Source: Prevotella sp. (lineage in GTDB: Bacteria; Bacteroidota; Bacteroidia; Bacteroidales; Bacteroidaceae). From it: 43,191 nt of DNA. Below the pieces are notes generated by a model that worked only from the letters and a program-made list of their open reading frames with translations, ran no database searches and was not told the origin of the DNA. Of this stretch, positions 33,584 through 41,528 are shown piece by piece (position 1 is the stretch's first letter; every line of letters starts with the position of its first letter). The stretch covers positions 1 to 43,191 of the forward strand of contig JAFWQE010000054.1 in NCBI GenBank assembly GCA_017509155.1, read 5' to 3'. Both the position numbers and the translations under genes were made by a program.

Positions 33584-33615
33584 CAAATATAGTGCTTTTA
33601 GTTGATACCGCCAAA
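33584..33615 (-). promoter_or_regulatory. Promoter of the GH43 operon
   Basis: Minus-strand TTTG (33615-33612) and TATATTTG (33591-33584), 20 nt apart, match the consensus exactly. The start codon at 33548 is about 30 nt downstream of the likely start site. Confidence 0.88.
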
Positions 33616-33920
33616 CATTTTAGTGTTTTTCTTACACTATTTTGCCATTTTCCCTTTTTCGGTCCGTTTTTTCCAGTGATTGGAAGAAGAAACCTGAAGG
33701 CAGGACGGCGTAATGGGAAGGCGATGGGCCTTCCACAGATTCAGTGGATTGTCTGAGCAATGTCCGGTCTGGTGTGGCAAAGTGTGGGAAGAATGCGGTA
33801 AACCCAGTAAACGTTTCACGGCCTGTTTTTCAGGCAACCGTTCCCATCGGGCTGCACGGGTCTGGTTGTTGGGTGATGGGCGTTTGGTGTTGGTGGAAAA
33901 TTTACTTGGCGTCTTTCCTT

Positions 33921-33983
33921 AAAAAATCTGCCAGTTTTTTTGAATATATTTGGCAAATAAACTCAGAAAAACTGGCAGTTTTC
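33921..33983. repeat. Inverted pair around TCTGCCAG/CTGGCAG
   Basis: AAAAAATCTGCCAGTTTTT at the left and AAAAACTGGCAGTTTTCC at the right form inverted arms, with ATATTTGGCAAATAAACTC between. The CTGGCAG word also lies in the loop of the hairpin at 7539-7607 and, in TCTGCCA form, at 1490-1556. Confidence 0.6.
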
Positions 33984-33989
33984 CGAAAC

Positions 33990-34077
33990 GATTCCATTGA
34001 TTTCGTTGAACGATTCCATTGATTTCGTTCAACAAATCCATTGATATTGCTGAACGATTCCAATGGATTTGTTCTTT
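33990..34077. repeat. Tandem array, four units of exactly 22 bp
   Basis: Units start at 33990, 34012, 34034 and 34056. The first two differ at a single base and read GATTCCATTGATTTCGTT plus GAAC or CAAC. The array is the complementary-strand counterpart of 22359-22446. It directly follows the inverted TCTGCCAG pair. Confidence 0.87.
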
Positions 34078-34228
34078 CTTTCAGCCGCTTTTGTCGCCCA
34101 TATCTGTCGTCTTTGTCGCCTGATGTTGACGGTTTTAGACTGTGTCTCCTCCTTCTGACCCAGCCTTATCCCCTAACAGCCTCACCCCCTAACCACAGCC
34201 TCACCCCCTAACCCCCTCTCCGAAGGGC

Positions 34229-34340
34229 GAGGGGGAAGCCTTCGGCAGGGCAATGGGGGAAAGCCTTTGGCAGGGCAATGGGGGGAGACTTTGGCAGGGC
34301 AATGGGTGGAAGCCTTCGGCAGGGCGAGGGGGGAAGCTTC
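34229..34340. repeat. Tandem repeat of about 25 bp, four to five units
   Basis: The unit GGAAGCCTTCGGCAGGGCAA recurs with small changes at about 34234, 34259, 34284 and 34308, each preceded by a G-run. It ends 7 bp before the stop codon of the thioredoxin-like gene. Confidence 0.75.
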
Positions 34341-34347
34341 CGTCTTT

Positions 34348-36738
34348 TTATTGCATCTGCTCCAGCAGGCCAGCCAGCTTTTCGAGATCGCGAGGGTCTA
34401 CCTTCAGGTCAAGCAGGTCGCCGTCGCGGTTGAATAGCTTGTAGGTGGGGAATTCGTGTACGTTCAAGTGGCGCTCGATAGCGGTCTGCTGCTCTGGGGG
34501 CAGGTTATAGTGCGCTACGTTCGGACCACTGACATTGTACTCCTTGATGACATTCTCCCATGCCGTCTGCGGACTCTTGTTGGCGAGATAGAGGTATTGG
34601 ATGTCGTAGTCTTTCAGTCGGGCGTACTCCTCGGTGGAGTGGGAGAGAGCTTCCTTACAAGGCCCGCACCATGTGCCCCAGATGTCTAAGAGCACGAACT
34701 TCCCCTTGTATGGCTCGAGGATTTTCTTCAGCAGTGCCTCGCCCTCGCTGAGGTCAGCAAGGTTGTCGGATGACTTGATCACGAGCTTGTCGAACTCGCG
34801 GTTCTCAAGGGCGAGGTAGTAGTTGTTTTGTCTATCAATCATCGCGATGCTTAGGGGATTGCTGATCATGGTCTTTATTGTGTCGATGACGCTGGGCTGC
34901 AGCGATGTGTGCTTATGCTCAAAATGGCCTAATGCCAGGCGAGTGAGCCATATCTCTTTGATAAACGGGTCGGCTTGGAGCGAGTCGAGTGACAGGAGGT
35001 GTTGTCTAAGGGTACTGATGAGTACTCCTCCATTGCTTATCTTGGTGGCTTCCGGTCTTTGCACAATTCTGTCCACCTCCTTAATCATGTCAGCGTTCTG
35101 GGCATTGACCTCTTCCGCCTTACGTATCTTGTCCTGAATAGTGGGTTCTGCGTCGATGAGTGGCATGACCTCGTCAATCCATTTTGCCCAACGGTTGAGG
35201 AAAGCGAGCTCCTCATCGTTCGTGGCAAATTCTTTGTAATGATCCCGAAGGTTGTAGGAGATGACGGCGTTGCGTGCCCGTAGGGCATCCTCAAGATAGT
35301 CGCGCAGGAATCCGCTGAGGTCGCGGTGCAGCGTGTAGGGTTTTTGAAGCTTTGTCCAGAACGTGTCGTAGGCATAGCGGCGGGCTTTGTCGGGGAATTG
35401 TGTTCCCTGGGCACGGAAGCGTGCTTGTCCGAAGGCCCGGGCCTGCTGCATCAGCGTGTTGTCTTTTTTGTAGCGATTGAAGCGGGTGGAGAGCGTTGGA
35501 TGCTGCTCGCAGAGTGCATCGATGCTGGCAAATTGTGTGTTGATGAGGCTGTCCACCGAGGCGATGTACGGGGTGAAGAGTTCCTCGCTTCCCTTGCCTG
35601 CATTCTCCAGGCCTTCATACAATTCGACGGTATTCCAGTCGAGTGGAAACCTGAAGAGCTCATTCTGCAGGCGGCAGTCGTCGCCCATAAAGTAGCGTCG
35701 ACCCTCCTTGAAGTCGTAGAGCAAGAAGTAGGTCTTGCCCGCCTCGAGCATGGTGCGCAAGAAGCAACGACTCCAGTCGCAGAAGAACTCCGTGCTGTTC
35801 AGGACGGGTATTTTCACGGAGAATCGTCCCAGGGAGTCCAGGTTTGCATAGACAGACTCCTGCTTGTCGGTGAACAGGTTCCCCATTCCGAACTCGAAGG
35901 TCTTCATCTGTTTGAAATACTCTGGCATGTCCTTGAGCCATCCCACCACGGTGATGGTGTCCATCTGATAGCCATTGTCAACGAATTCGGTGCGCGTGTC
36001 CTTCACGGGATAGTCGGGCATGAAGCGGCTGGTCATCATGGAGTAGGTGTTGGTCGTTTGGGGGATTGGTGAGATGGTTATTGCGCGTGTACCCTTCTTG
36101 TTCTTTCCTACCTTCACCTTCAGCACGTCGTTGCCGTTGCGCATCACGATGTCGGCCTCGCCCGTCTTTTGGTTGACGTTGCACTGGTCGTAGTTCCAGA
36201 ACTTGCAGTCGTAGATGGCGCAGTCCTCGAAGAAGGCTATCTTCCAGTCGCCATTGTCGTCGCGCCAATAAGAGGGGAACAGCTGCTTCCAGCGTTCTTC
36301 CACGGGTTTGATGCCCTTGATTTGGAAGGCCCATTGCCCGTCGCCCTCAATGAAGTCGAACGAACGGGTGCCCTGCGGCAGCGGCGGGAAGTGGAACGCC
36401 ATGTCGCGGCGGCCGTCCTTGTTGGTCTGTACATACTTGTTGAGTTCAATGCCGTCAGCAGAAACAAGGGCGTAGCGCTGGTCGCCTGCCTTCAGGTAGG
36501 TGTCGCCCACAAACTGGAACGAAAAATCCGGATAGTCCGACCGCAGCTGGGCGGTGATATATACCACCGTCTCGTCGGTTTTCAGTTCTACCTTCGTCAC
36601 GTCGAGGGCGAGAGAGAAGTATCCGTCGCCGTAACTGCTTCCAAACTCTGTTGTGGGCTGTTCCCACACTACATCTTTCGCCTGTCCCACTACTGAGACA
36701 AGGGCAAGCAGGAGAGTAATGATAGTTGATTTGTTCAT
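34348..36738 (-). CDS. Large exported thioredoxin-like (TlpA-type) protein
   Basis: The protein has 796 residues with a signal peptide at about 1-21 (NKSTIITLLLALVSVVGQAK). The first roughly 400 residues form a beta-rich region of unknown family, followed by a helical region (about 400-640). A thioredoxin fold comes last with FVLLDIWGTWCGPC; C691 and C694 are the redox pair, and HEFPTYKLF supplies the cis-proline loop. It probably reduces or isomerises disulfides, or tethers a redox step, in the periplasm. It is a paralogue of the next gene: same signal-peptide wording, same domain order, lower similarity in the middle. Such long thioredoxin proteins are common in Bacteroidetes and lack defined substrates. 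Confidence 0.85.
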   Translation of the reverse strand: MNKSTIITLLLALVSVVGQAKDVVWEQPTTEFGSSYGDGYFSLALDVTKVELKTDETVVYITAQLRSDYPDFSFQFVGDTYLKAGDQRYALVSADGIELNKYVQTNKDGRRDMAFHFPPLPQGTRSFDFIEGDGQWAFQIKGIKPVEERWKQLFPSYWRDDNGDWKIAFFEDCAIYDCKFWNYDQCNVNQKTGEADIVMRNGNDVLKVKVGKNKKGTRAITISPIPQTTNTYSMMTSRFMPDYPVKDTRTEFVDNGYQMDTITVVGWLKDMPEYFKQMKTFEFGMGNLFTDKQESVYANLDSLGRFSVKIPVLNSTEFFCDWSRCFLRTMLEAGKTYFLLYDFKEGRRYFMGDDCRLQNELFRFPLDWNTVELYEGLENAGKGSEELFTPYIASVDSLINTQFASIDALCEQHPTLSTRFNRYKKDNTLMQQARAFGQARFRAQGTQFPDKARRYAYDTFWTKLQKPYTLHRDLSGFLRDYLEDALRARNAVISYNLRDHYKEFATNDEELAFLNRWAKWIDEVMPLIDAEPTIQDKIRKAEEVNAQNADMIKEVDRIVQRPEATKISNGGVLISTLRQHLLSLDSLQADPFIKEIWLTRLALGHFEHKHTSLQPSVIDTIKTMISNPLSIAMIDRQNNYYLALENREFDKLVIKSSDNLADLSEGEALLKKILEPYKGKFVLLDIWGTWCGPCKEALSHSTEEYARLKDYDIQYLYLANKSPQTAWENVIKEYNVSGPNVAHYNLPPEQQTAIERHLNVHEFPTYKLFNRDGDLLDLKVDPRDLEKLAGLLEQMQ

Positions 36739-36985
36739 AAAAGTTATTTTTGATTCTATATTTTGAACACCGAGACACTGAGACTCAGAGGTCTTGTTTA
36801 AAGAGACTTTCTATTTATCACGCATTTGAGAATTGGCTTTTTTCTATTTCGCTGATATTCAGAATGTTGAACACGGATGAAACGGATGTCACAGATGATT
36901 TGTTGAATTTTTAGAAGTAACCTAAAGAGCAAGAAACTCTGTGGCTCTGAGTCTCTGTGTTCCATTTTTCATATACGTTTTGTTT
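36739..36985. repeat. Spacer with inverted words and dispersed-repeat fragments
   Basis: GAACACCGAGACACTGAGAC (about 36765) and CTCTGTGGCTCTGAGTCTCT (about 36939) are inverted relatives at the two sides. Between them lie TTTATCACG...TTCGCTGATATTCAG (36814-36862), like the btuB-btuG spacer, and AACACGGATGAAACGGATG (about 36870), a fragment of the 115-bp unit. No gene is seen. Confidence 0.6.
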
Positions 36986-39052
36986 TTATTTGAATTTCTC
37001 TTTCAGCCTGTTCAACGTGAAGTCGAAGTTGTAGTAGCCGTTGAAGTTGAGGTCATCGCGCACTCGGCGGCCATCGGGCGTAATGGTCTCGTAGTGGGGA
37101 ATGCCGTTGAAACGGAAGAGCTCCTGCATACGGGTGAAGTCGGTGTTGGTAAGGCAGACGGTCTCCTCGTCGGCAAGCCACTCCTTCACATAGTTATGAT
37201 AGGCCTCGCTACCCTCGGCAGTTCGTTCCCCAGCGATAAAGATGAGTTTGATGTCGTCGCGCTTGGCGACCTCTGCCCGCAGGTTCTTACTGTTCTGGAT
37301 AGCTGAGCGGCAGGGCCCGCAGCCCATTCCCCAGAAGTCTATCATCAGGAAGCGGCCAGGATATTTGGCAGAAAGCTTTCGGATAAGGTCGGCAGAGGGA
37401 TTATCGGCCGGCAATGGCGTGGAGAGTTCCGTCTGTGCCATCTTTGCAGCATAGAAAGCCTCCGCCTTCTGGTGGATATAGGCATCAGAAAGTCTGCTGA
37501 GATAGAGGGGCATCATCTTGCCGGGTGACTGAAAAAAGGCCTCTGCTTCCTTGCGCTCATCGGCAGTCATCGTAGTGTCGGCAAGGACGCGCTGGAGTTC
37601 ATCCTCGTCTCTTCGCCAGTTGTCGAAGTTGCCCGCCATGTCTTTATAGGCGCAGAGTTGCGCCATAAAGCCATCGTGGTCTGTTCCCATCAGGTTTCGC
37701 AAGGCCAGAACATTATTGGAAACAATCTTCTCTGCATTTTCTAGACTGCTCACATATCCGCCATTCTCATTCAGCACCCCTTCGTACTTTTGCCTGTTTA
37801 TAGGACAGGCATACTGGATGCGGTTGAGGGTGATGGGATAGCTGTCGCTGGTCAGTAGCAAAGGATTGTCGAAATCCACACGGTGTAGTGCCCTGTAACT
37901 CTCCGTCTTGTATATCTCGTTCCATTCCATACTGTCTAGAATGACCATTTGGTAGCGGCCGTCTCGTTGCTCATATTTCCTCACTGCATCCTCGTGATAC
38001 ATCGCATAGTCCATCACGGCATAGGCGAAATGCACCTGCAGGTCGGCCAACGCCAGTTGCATCTCCTGGGGAGTGAAATGCTGGCGGAGACCTTCTTTTT
38101 GCAAGCTGTACAACATATTGTTCCATGTGCGCTCCATCATCTCGTTGGCTTCGCTGAACTTTCCTTTAAACATACGTAGGGGGTAAGCTAGGTCGCTCAT
38201 CTTCAGACTGGACTTCAGCCAACGTTCCACGTCCTTACTGCTGCCGTTGCCGTAGAAACACTCGTACTGGCCGTGTTCATTGGGGCGCACGATAACGTCG
38301 ATGGTCTCACCGGGACGGGCGAAGAAAGGTATCTCATTGAAGCCTATCTTTGTTTGTTCGGCAAAGAACATCTCACAGATGGGATAGCTGGCCTGGAACT
38401 TCTTCTCGAACGTGCCGTCGGCAGCAATGTCGAACACCAGTGTGTTTGCATCTTTCTCAAACACGTCCTCATAAAGGCACTCCATGGAGGTGAAGCCGAA
38501 CTTATCGGCATCGTAGCCCTCGAAGCGTCCGCGGATGGTGATGGTGTCTGTCTTGAACCAGTCTTTAGGAACGGCGTATGGATTGGCATCCGAAAGCGCT
38601 TTCAGTGTCGGAGCCTTTAGTTTGGTTTTCTTGTCGTGGATGCCCAGCAGCATAAACGCTCCCTTCACATCGCCCTCAATAAAGTCGAACACCTGTACCC
38701 GCTTGGGCATTGGTTCGAAGTGCATCGTGAAGTCGGTCACTCCACTCTCTGGCGACTGCACCCATGTATCGAGCGCCAGTCCTTCTGCCGAGCGCAAGGG
38801 GTAGCGATGACCGTCCTCGTCCATCAGGTAGCTCTCCTTGACGAAACGAAAATACTGTCCCTTAGGATACTCCATCGAGAAATGCACGGTGGTTGCTGTG
38901 TCCCTGAAAACTACTTCGCAGGCTTTCAGCCCGTCACCCATGACATTCACACAGGCCATCCACTCCGGGGCCTTTATGATCTTGTAGGTTTTTGCTTGTC
39001 CCTCTATTGCAACGAGGGTAAGCAGGATGGTGATGATGGTTTGCTTGTTCAT
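36986..39052 (-). CDS. Large exported thioredoxin-like (TlpA-type) protein, paralogue
   Basis: The protein has 688 residues with a signal peptide at about 1-20 (NKQTIITILLTLVAIEGQAK). The N-terminal beta region is shorter than in its neighbour, and a helical middle region follows. The thioredoxin domain has FLMIDFWGMGCGPC (C578, C581) and GIPHYETITPDGR with the cis-proline after Ile. The role should be periplasmic disulfide exchange; the substrate is unknown. The two genes are tandem on the same strand with 247 bp between them. Remains of at least one more member of the array lie at 40913-41108, beyond the HipBST genes. Confidence 0.85.
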   Translation of the reverse strand: MNKQTIITILLTLVAIEGQAKTYKIIKAPEWMACVNVMGDGLKACEVVFRDTATTVHFSMEYPKGQYFRFVKESYLMDEDGHRYPLRSAEGLALDTWVQSPESGVTDFTMHFEPMPKRVQVFDFIEGDVKGAFMLLGIHDKKTKLKAPTLKALSDANPYAVPKDWFKTDTITIRGRFEGYDADKFGFTSMECLYEDVFEKDANTLVFDIAADGTFEKKFQASYPICEMFFAEQTKIGFNEIPFFARPGETIDVIVRPNEHGQYECFYGNGSSKDVERWLKSSLKMSDLAYPLRMFKGKFSEANEMMERTWNNMLYSLQKEGLRQHFTPQEMQLALADLQVHFAYAVMDYAMYHEDAVRKYEQRDGRYQMVILDSMEWNEIYKTESYRALHRVDFDNPLLLTSDSYPITLNRIQYACPINRQKYEGVLNENGGYVSSLENAEKIVSNNVLALRNLMGTDHDGFMAQLCAYKDMAGNFDNWRRDEDELQRVLADTTMTADERKEAEAFFQSPGKMMPLYLSRLSDAYIHQKAEAFYAAKMAQTELSTPLPADNPSADLIRKLSAKYPGRFLMIDFWGMGCGPCRSAIQNSKNLRAEVAKRDDIKLIFIAGERTAEGSEAYHNYVKEWLADEETVCLTNTDFTRMQELFRFNGIPHYETITPDGRRVRDDLNFNGYYNFDFTLNRLKEKFK

Positions 39053-39236
39053 TGCCCGTTTCTTATTTATTGTTACCTTTTATTATATATACGACATTTT
39101 TACAAGAATATCCCGCTGCGAGGCGTTAAATCTTCATAACTAAGATACAGTTTTTTAAGTCGGTATATAATTCTGTGGATTATTACATAAAATACTCGCG
39201 CTCGGCCATCTGCAAACGAGTTTGCATGGCACTCTC

Positions 39237-40238
39237 TTAATGTCGAATGAAACGGGTTCTCCGTTCTTCTATAACACGCTTGTAAGTGCGTTTCATCTTG
39301 TCATTCAAGAAGGAGCGGTCGATGAGTGCGTATGTCTCTTGTGGAATCTCCATAAACATATCGAGCACAGAGGCAGCACGTTTCTTCGGCAATCCTATTC
39401 TTTCCGCGAATCGTTCAAAGTCCAGCCTGCAGGGATGACCTGTACGGTCATACGCATCGCTTTTTTCAATATCTGGTGAAAGCCCCTCCATCAGTCCCAG
39501 GTCGCTGCCACTTTGGATATGGATGCAGGTATTGATAAGATCGTATGCAGGAGCCAGGAAATACTCCCCGTTTCTGTTTATCAATGAGAAGTTCTTCATG
39601 TGGGCATCCTCGTTGGCAAACAGATAGTCAAACACTACCATCCGGAAGAACTGCTCCATTTGTGGCATCCATGCAGGCACGAACCGCCGGATGGTATCGG
39701 CTATCTGCGCATAGTTGCCATGATATTTGAAATTGCTGTCGCTGCCTTCCTCTGTCATCTGCAGAACGGTGGCAAAATCCTCCTGCGAACTCTCTTTCAC
39801 GCCGTTTATCACGTCAAAGCGCTTCGTGATATACACCGGCATACCACTGCTGCTGAAGCACAGGCCATTGCTGGTGGTGCGTATGCCATAGACCTGAGAT
39901 GCTATCTGCATGGTCAGGTGCTCGTTAGCAGGAATCTGTTTGCGAATGGAGAGACTCAGGTTGAAGGGTGCAGGCTTCAGGATGTAGGTGGCTTGTTCGC
40001 CTTTGTGAGCCAGACGGATTTTCCCGTTATCAATGATGGCAGAGAATTTTTCTTGAGCACCAGAGATCGACATGTTGTTCATGTTCTCCATCGCCTGTTG
40101 CTGGTCACGCTCGTTCTCGAAATCGATGTCAATAAACGGCGAAACCGCCACACCGTCAAACAATTCCTTGACGGCTTGGGGCGAATAGGTAGAAAAACCT
40201 TGTCGCAATGTCGATGGGCAAACTTCTATCGTCTTCAT
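39237..40238 (-). CDS. hipT: HipT toxin kinase (split HipA, C-terminal part)
   Basis: The protein has 333 residues and starts where HipA lacks its N-terminal subdomain. The Gly-rich loop reads MSISGAQEKFSA with Ser57 and Ser59, the SIS arrangement described for autophosphorylation of E. coli HipT. Lys88 in YILKPAP is the likely ATP lysine. The catalytic loop NEDAHMKNFSL has Asp211, and APAYDL has Asp233 for metal. HipT-type kinases phosphorylate an aminoacyl-tRNA synthetase (TrpS in E. coli) and stop growth. Its ATG overlaps the hipS stop as ATGA, so the two are coupled. The target in this host cannot be told from sequence. Confidence 0.9.
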   Translation of the reverse strand: MKTIEVCPSTLRQGFSTYSPQAVKELFDGVAVSPFIDIDFENERDQQQAMENMNNMSISGAQEKFSAIIDNGKIRLAHKGEQATYILKPAPFNLSLSIRKQIPANEHLTMQIASQVYGIRTTSNGLCFSSSGMPVYITKRFDVINGVKESSQEDFATVLQMTEEGSDSNFKYHGNYAQIADTIRRFVPAWMPQMEQFFRMVVFDYLFANEDAHMKNFSLINRNGEYFLAPAYDLINTCIHIQSGSDLGLMEGLSPDIEKSDAYDRTGHPCRLDFERFAERIGLPKKRAASVLDMFMEIPQETYALIDRSFLNDKMKRTYKRVIEERRTRFIRH

Positions 40239-40561
40239 TCTTCTGGTCTTCTAAGTACAAACTTTCCGATGGCATCCATGCCGCAAATCATCTCCAGCAT
40301 ACCGAAAAAATCGTTCTCGTCCACTTTCCTCATTCTGCATAATGCCCTGCGGTTGGCACCTTCAGGCAACATATTAGTGAACACGGGGAAGATGCGCTCC
40401 GAGTGATACACTTTCTGACTCTTGGGTAAGTTGACAGACACAGGAGGGGTGCTGCTGTCGGCACGAAAAGCATCATCGTAGGTGAATTCATAGTTGCCCC
40501 TTGACAACTCAACGAGCTGCCCGGCATAGACTTCACCGTAATACACATTCACTTTTCTCAT
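40235..40561 (-). CDS. hipS: HipS (split HipA, N-terminal subdomain; candidate antitoxin)
   Basis: The 108-residue protein corresponds to the HipA N-subdomain 1: VNVYYGEVYAGQLVEL, then FTYDDAF, VSVNLPKSQKVY and FPVFTNMLPEGANRR. In E. coli HipBST this small protein, and not HipB, neutralises the kinase. It contains no tryptophan at all, whereas the E. coli HipS is reported to use one to block HipT, so the contact may differ. It begins 8 bp after hipB and overlaps hipT by 4 bp. It could simply be a HipA subunit, but the three-gene order matches HipBST. Confidence 0.85.
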   Translation of the reverse strand: MRKVNVYYGEVYAGQLVELSRGNYEFTYDDAFRADSSTPPVSVNLPKSQKVYHSERIFPVFTNMLPEGANRRALCRMRKVDENDFFGMLEMICGMDAIGKFVLRRPEE

Positions 40562-40569
40562 CCTCTATG

Positions 40570-40773
40570 CTATTTAACGGTCTGTTTTACCTGCAATACC
40601 ATTTCCATACCCACCACATCCAATATCTTCTGTAGTGTCTGAAGCGACGGATTGCCCACGCCTCGCTCCAAGTCCTTGACTGTAGAGATGCCTACTCCAG
40701 AATAATCCGAGAGGTCTTGCTGCGAGATTCCCAGCAATGCCCTGCGCTCCTTAATCACTGTTCCTATATCCAT
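40570..40773 (-). CDS. hipB: HipB, helix-turn-helix regulator of the Hip module
   Basis: The protein has 67 residues from 40773 (MDIGTVIKERRALLGISQQD). I chose this start because an upstream in-frame ATG (40836) lies within the promoter. The Xre/HipB-type helix-turn-helix is IGTVIKERRALLGISQQDLS followed by GISTVKDLERG, and a short C-terminal strand (EMVLQVKQ) should form the dimer. It is expected to bind the two palindromes around its promoter and, through HipS/HipT, adjust repression. It is the first gene of hipB-hipS-hipT. Confidence 0.9.
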   Translation of the reverse strand: MDIGTVIKERRALLGISQQDLSDYSGVGISTVKDLERGVGNPSLQTLQKILDVVGMEMVLQVKQTVK

Positions 40774-40777
40774 CGGC

Positions 40778-40793
40778 GTATGATTTATCGTAC
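40778..40793. promoter_or_regulatory. Candidate HipB operator 1
   Basis: GTATGATTTATCGTAC is an imperfect palindrome lying between the hipB start codon and the -7 element. It differs from operator 2 at a single base. Confidence 0.75.
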
Positions 40794-40801
40794 TTTTGGC
40801 G

Positions 40802-40832
40802 CAAAGATACGAAGAAATACTGATTCTGCAAA
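40802..40832 (-). promoter_or_regulatory. Promoter of hipBST
   Basis: Minus-strand TTTG (40832-40829) and TATCTTTG (40809-40802) are spaced by 19 nt. One candidate operator lies on each side of it. Confidence 0.8.
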
Positions 40833-40838
40833 CCAAAA

Positions 40839-40854
40839 GTATGATTTTTCGTAC
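40839..40854. promoter_or_regulatory. Candidate HipB operator 2
   Basis: GTATGATTTTTCGTAC lies just upstream of the -33 element, 61 bp (about six helical turns) from operator 1 and in the same orientation. Confidence 0.72.
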
Positions 40855-40912
40855 TTCCTTAATTCGATTTAACTATATTCCCTTCATCCAATCCCCACGC
40901 ATTTCCTTTTCA

Positions 40913-40933
40913 CATGATGGCTTGTTTGTTCAT
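40913..40933 (-). pseudogene. Remnant start of a thioredoxin-like gene
   Basis: ATGAACAAACAAGCCATCAT reads MNKQAIM and then a stop. It matches the beginning of the intact paralogues (MNKQTIIT, MNKSTIIT) and lies 4 bp after the remnant at 40938. It marks where the thioredoxin array was cut on the hip side. Confidence 0.6.
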
Positions 40934-40937
40934 AATT

Positions 40938-41108
40938 CTATTTGTCGTTAAAGATTTCTGCAAGTTTCTTCTCTATGTCCTTACCACGTAGTCCTCGGGC
41001 GAGAATGGTGCCGTCGGGTGCGAAAAGGATGATGTGGGGGATTCCATCGATTCCATAGATACCAGTGATTTCTTCAGATACGTTGAGTATTATCTGTTTC
41101 TTTCTTCT
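40938..41108 (-). pseudogene. Remnant C-terminus of a thioredoxin-like gene
   Basis: The open frame of 56 codons ends with YGIDGIPHIILFAPDGTILA, then RGLRGKDIEKKLAEIFNDK and a stop. This is the last third of a TlpA-type thioredoxin fold, including the cis-proline in GIPH. There is no start codon, no CxxC and no signal peptide, and an in-frame stop closes the frame upstream at 41109-41111. Homology seems to end near residue VSEEITGIYG. It looks like the truncated 3' end of a third gene in the array. Confidence 0.78.
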
Positions 41109-41528
41109 TCAATGGTAACTCGCTGATATTCAAATTAAAAAATAGAGGTTCTACTATTTGGCAACCGTACTTATTTTTCCTGCCTGGTACTCCAAATGTG
41201 GAATTATCTGCCAACACAGACGCTTTGATAGCTGTAGGACGTACACCGAAGACCAAGCACTTTGTCGATAATGGGTCGATTTAACGGGAAAATTGCTCTC
41301 TTACGTAATTTTTTTCCAAAAGAATTGGTTTTCTCGGTTTTTTTTATTATATTTGCCGCGTCATCGATGATTTTTGCTTGACTTGCATTGCAGCACGAAG
41401 GTAAGTGAAAAATCTGACATGGCAAAAACCTGGGCTGCTCGGCTCTGCCGCTTGCCCAAGCAAGAACTTTTTGCTGCTTAGGAATTAATAAGGAAGGTTA
41501 TACTAACGTGCTGCGGAATTTAGGGATT
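41109..41528. other. 420-bp gap: unassigned open frame, promoter and leader
   Basis: A start-less plus-strand frame (41087-41284) and a minus-strand ORF (41074-41256) overlap here. Neither has a recognisable family, so I call neither. The sequence is more A/T-rich than the operons to the left. The promoter of the last gene is at 41324-41355. Confidence 0.5.
41324..41355 (+). promoter_or_regulatory. Promoter of the BspA-like gene
   Basis: ATTG at 41324-41327 and TATATTTG at 41348-41355 are 20 nt apart. The leader to 41529 is about 165 nt, with a short palindrome GCTTGCCCAAGC near its end. Confidence 0.72.

Larger units (their letters stand above)
33549..34347. other. 799-bp gap with four kinds of repeat
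   Basis: After the GH43 promoter comes about 300 bp (33620-33918) with short hairpin-like pairings but no recognised element. It is followed by an inverted TCTGCCAG pair (33921-33983), the 22-bp array (33990-34077), CCTCACCCCCTAA words (about 34174-34226) and a 25-bp tandem repeat (34229-34340). ORFs up to 92 codons here run through repeats and are not credible. Confidence 0.65.

Noticed and set aside
33713-34022. Overlapping ORFs of 69 and 92 codons
   Set aside because: They run through the inverted TCTGCCAG pair and the 22-bp array and show no domain or promoter.
41087-41284. Plus-strand open frame of 65 codons and an overlapping minus-strand ORF
   Set aside because: No start codon in the plus frame, no recognised family in either; possibly debris of a lost gene, too weak to call.
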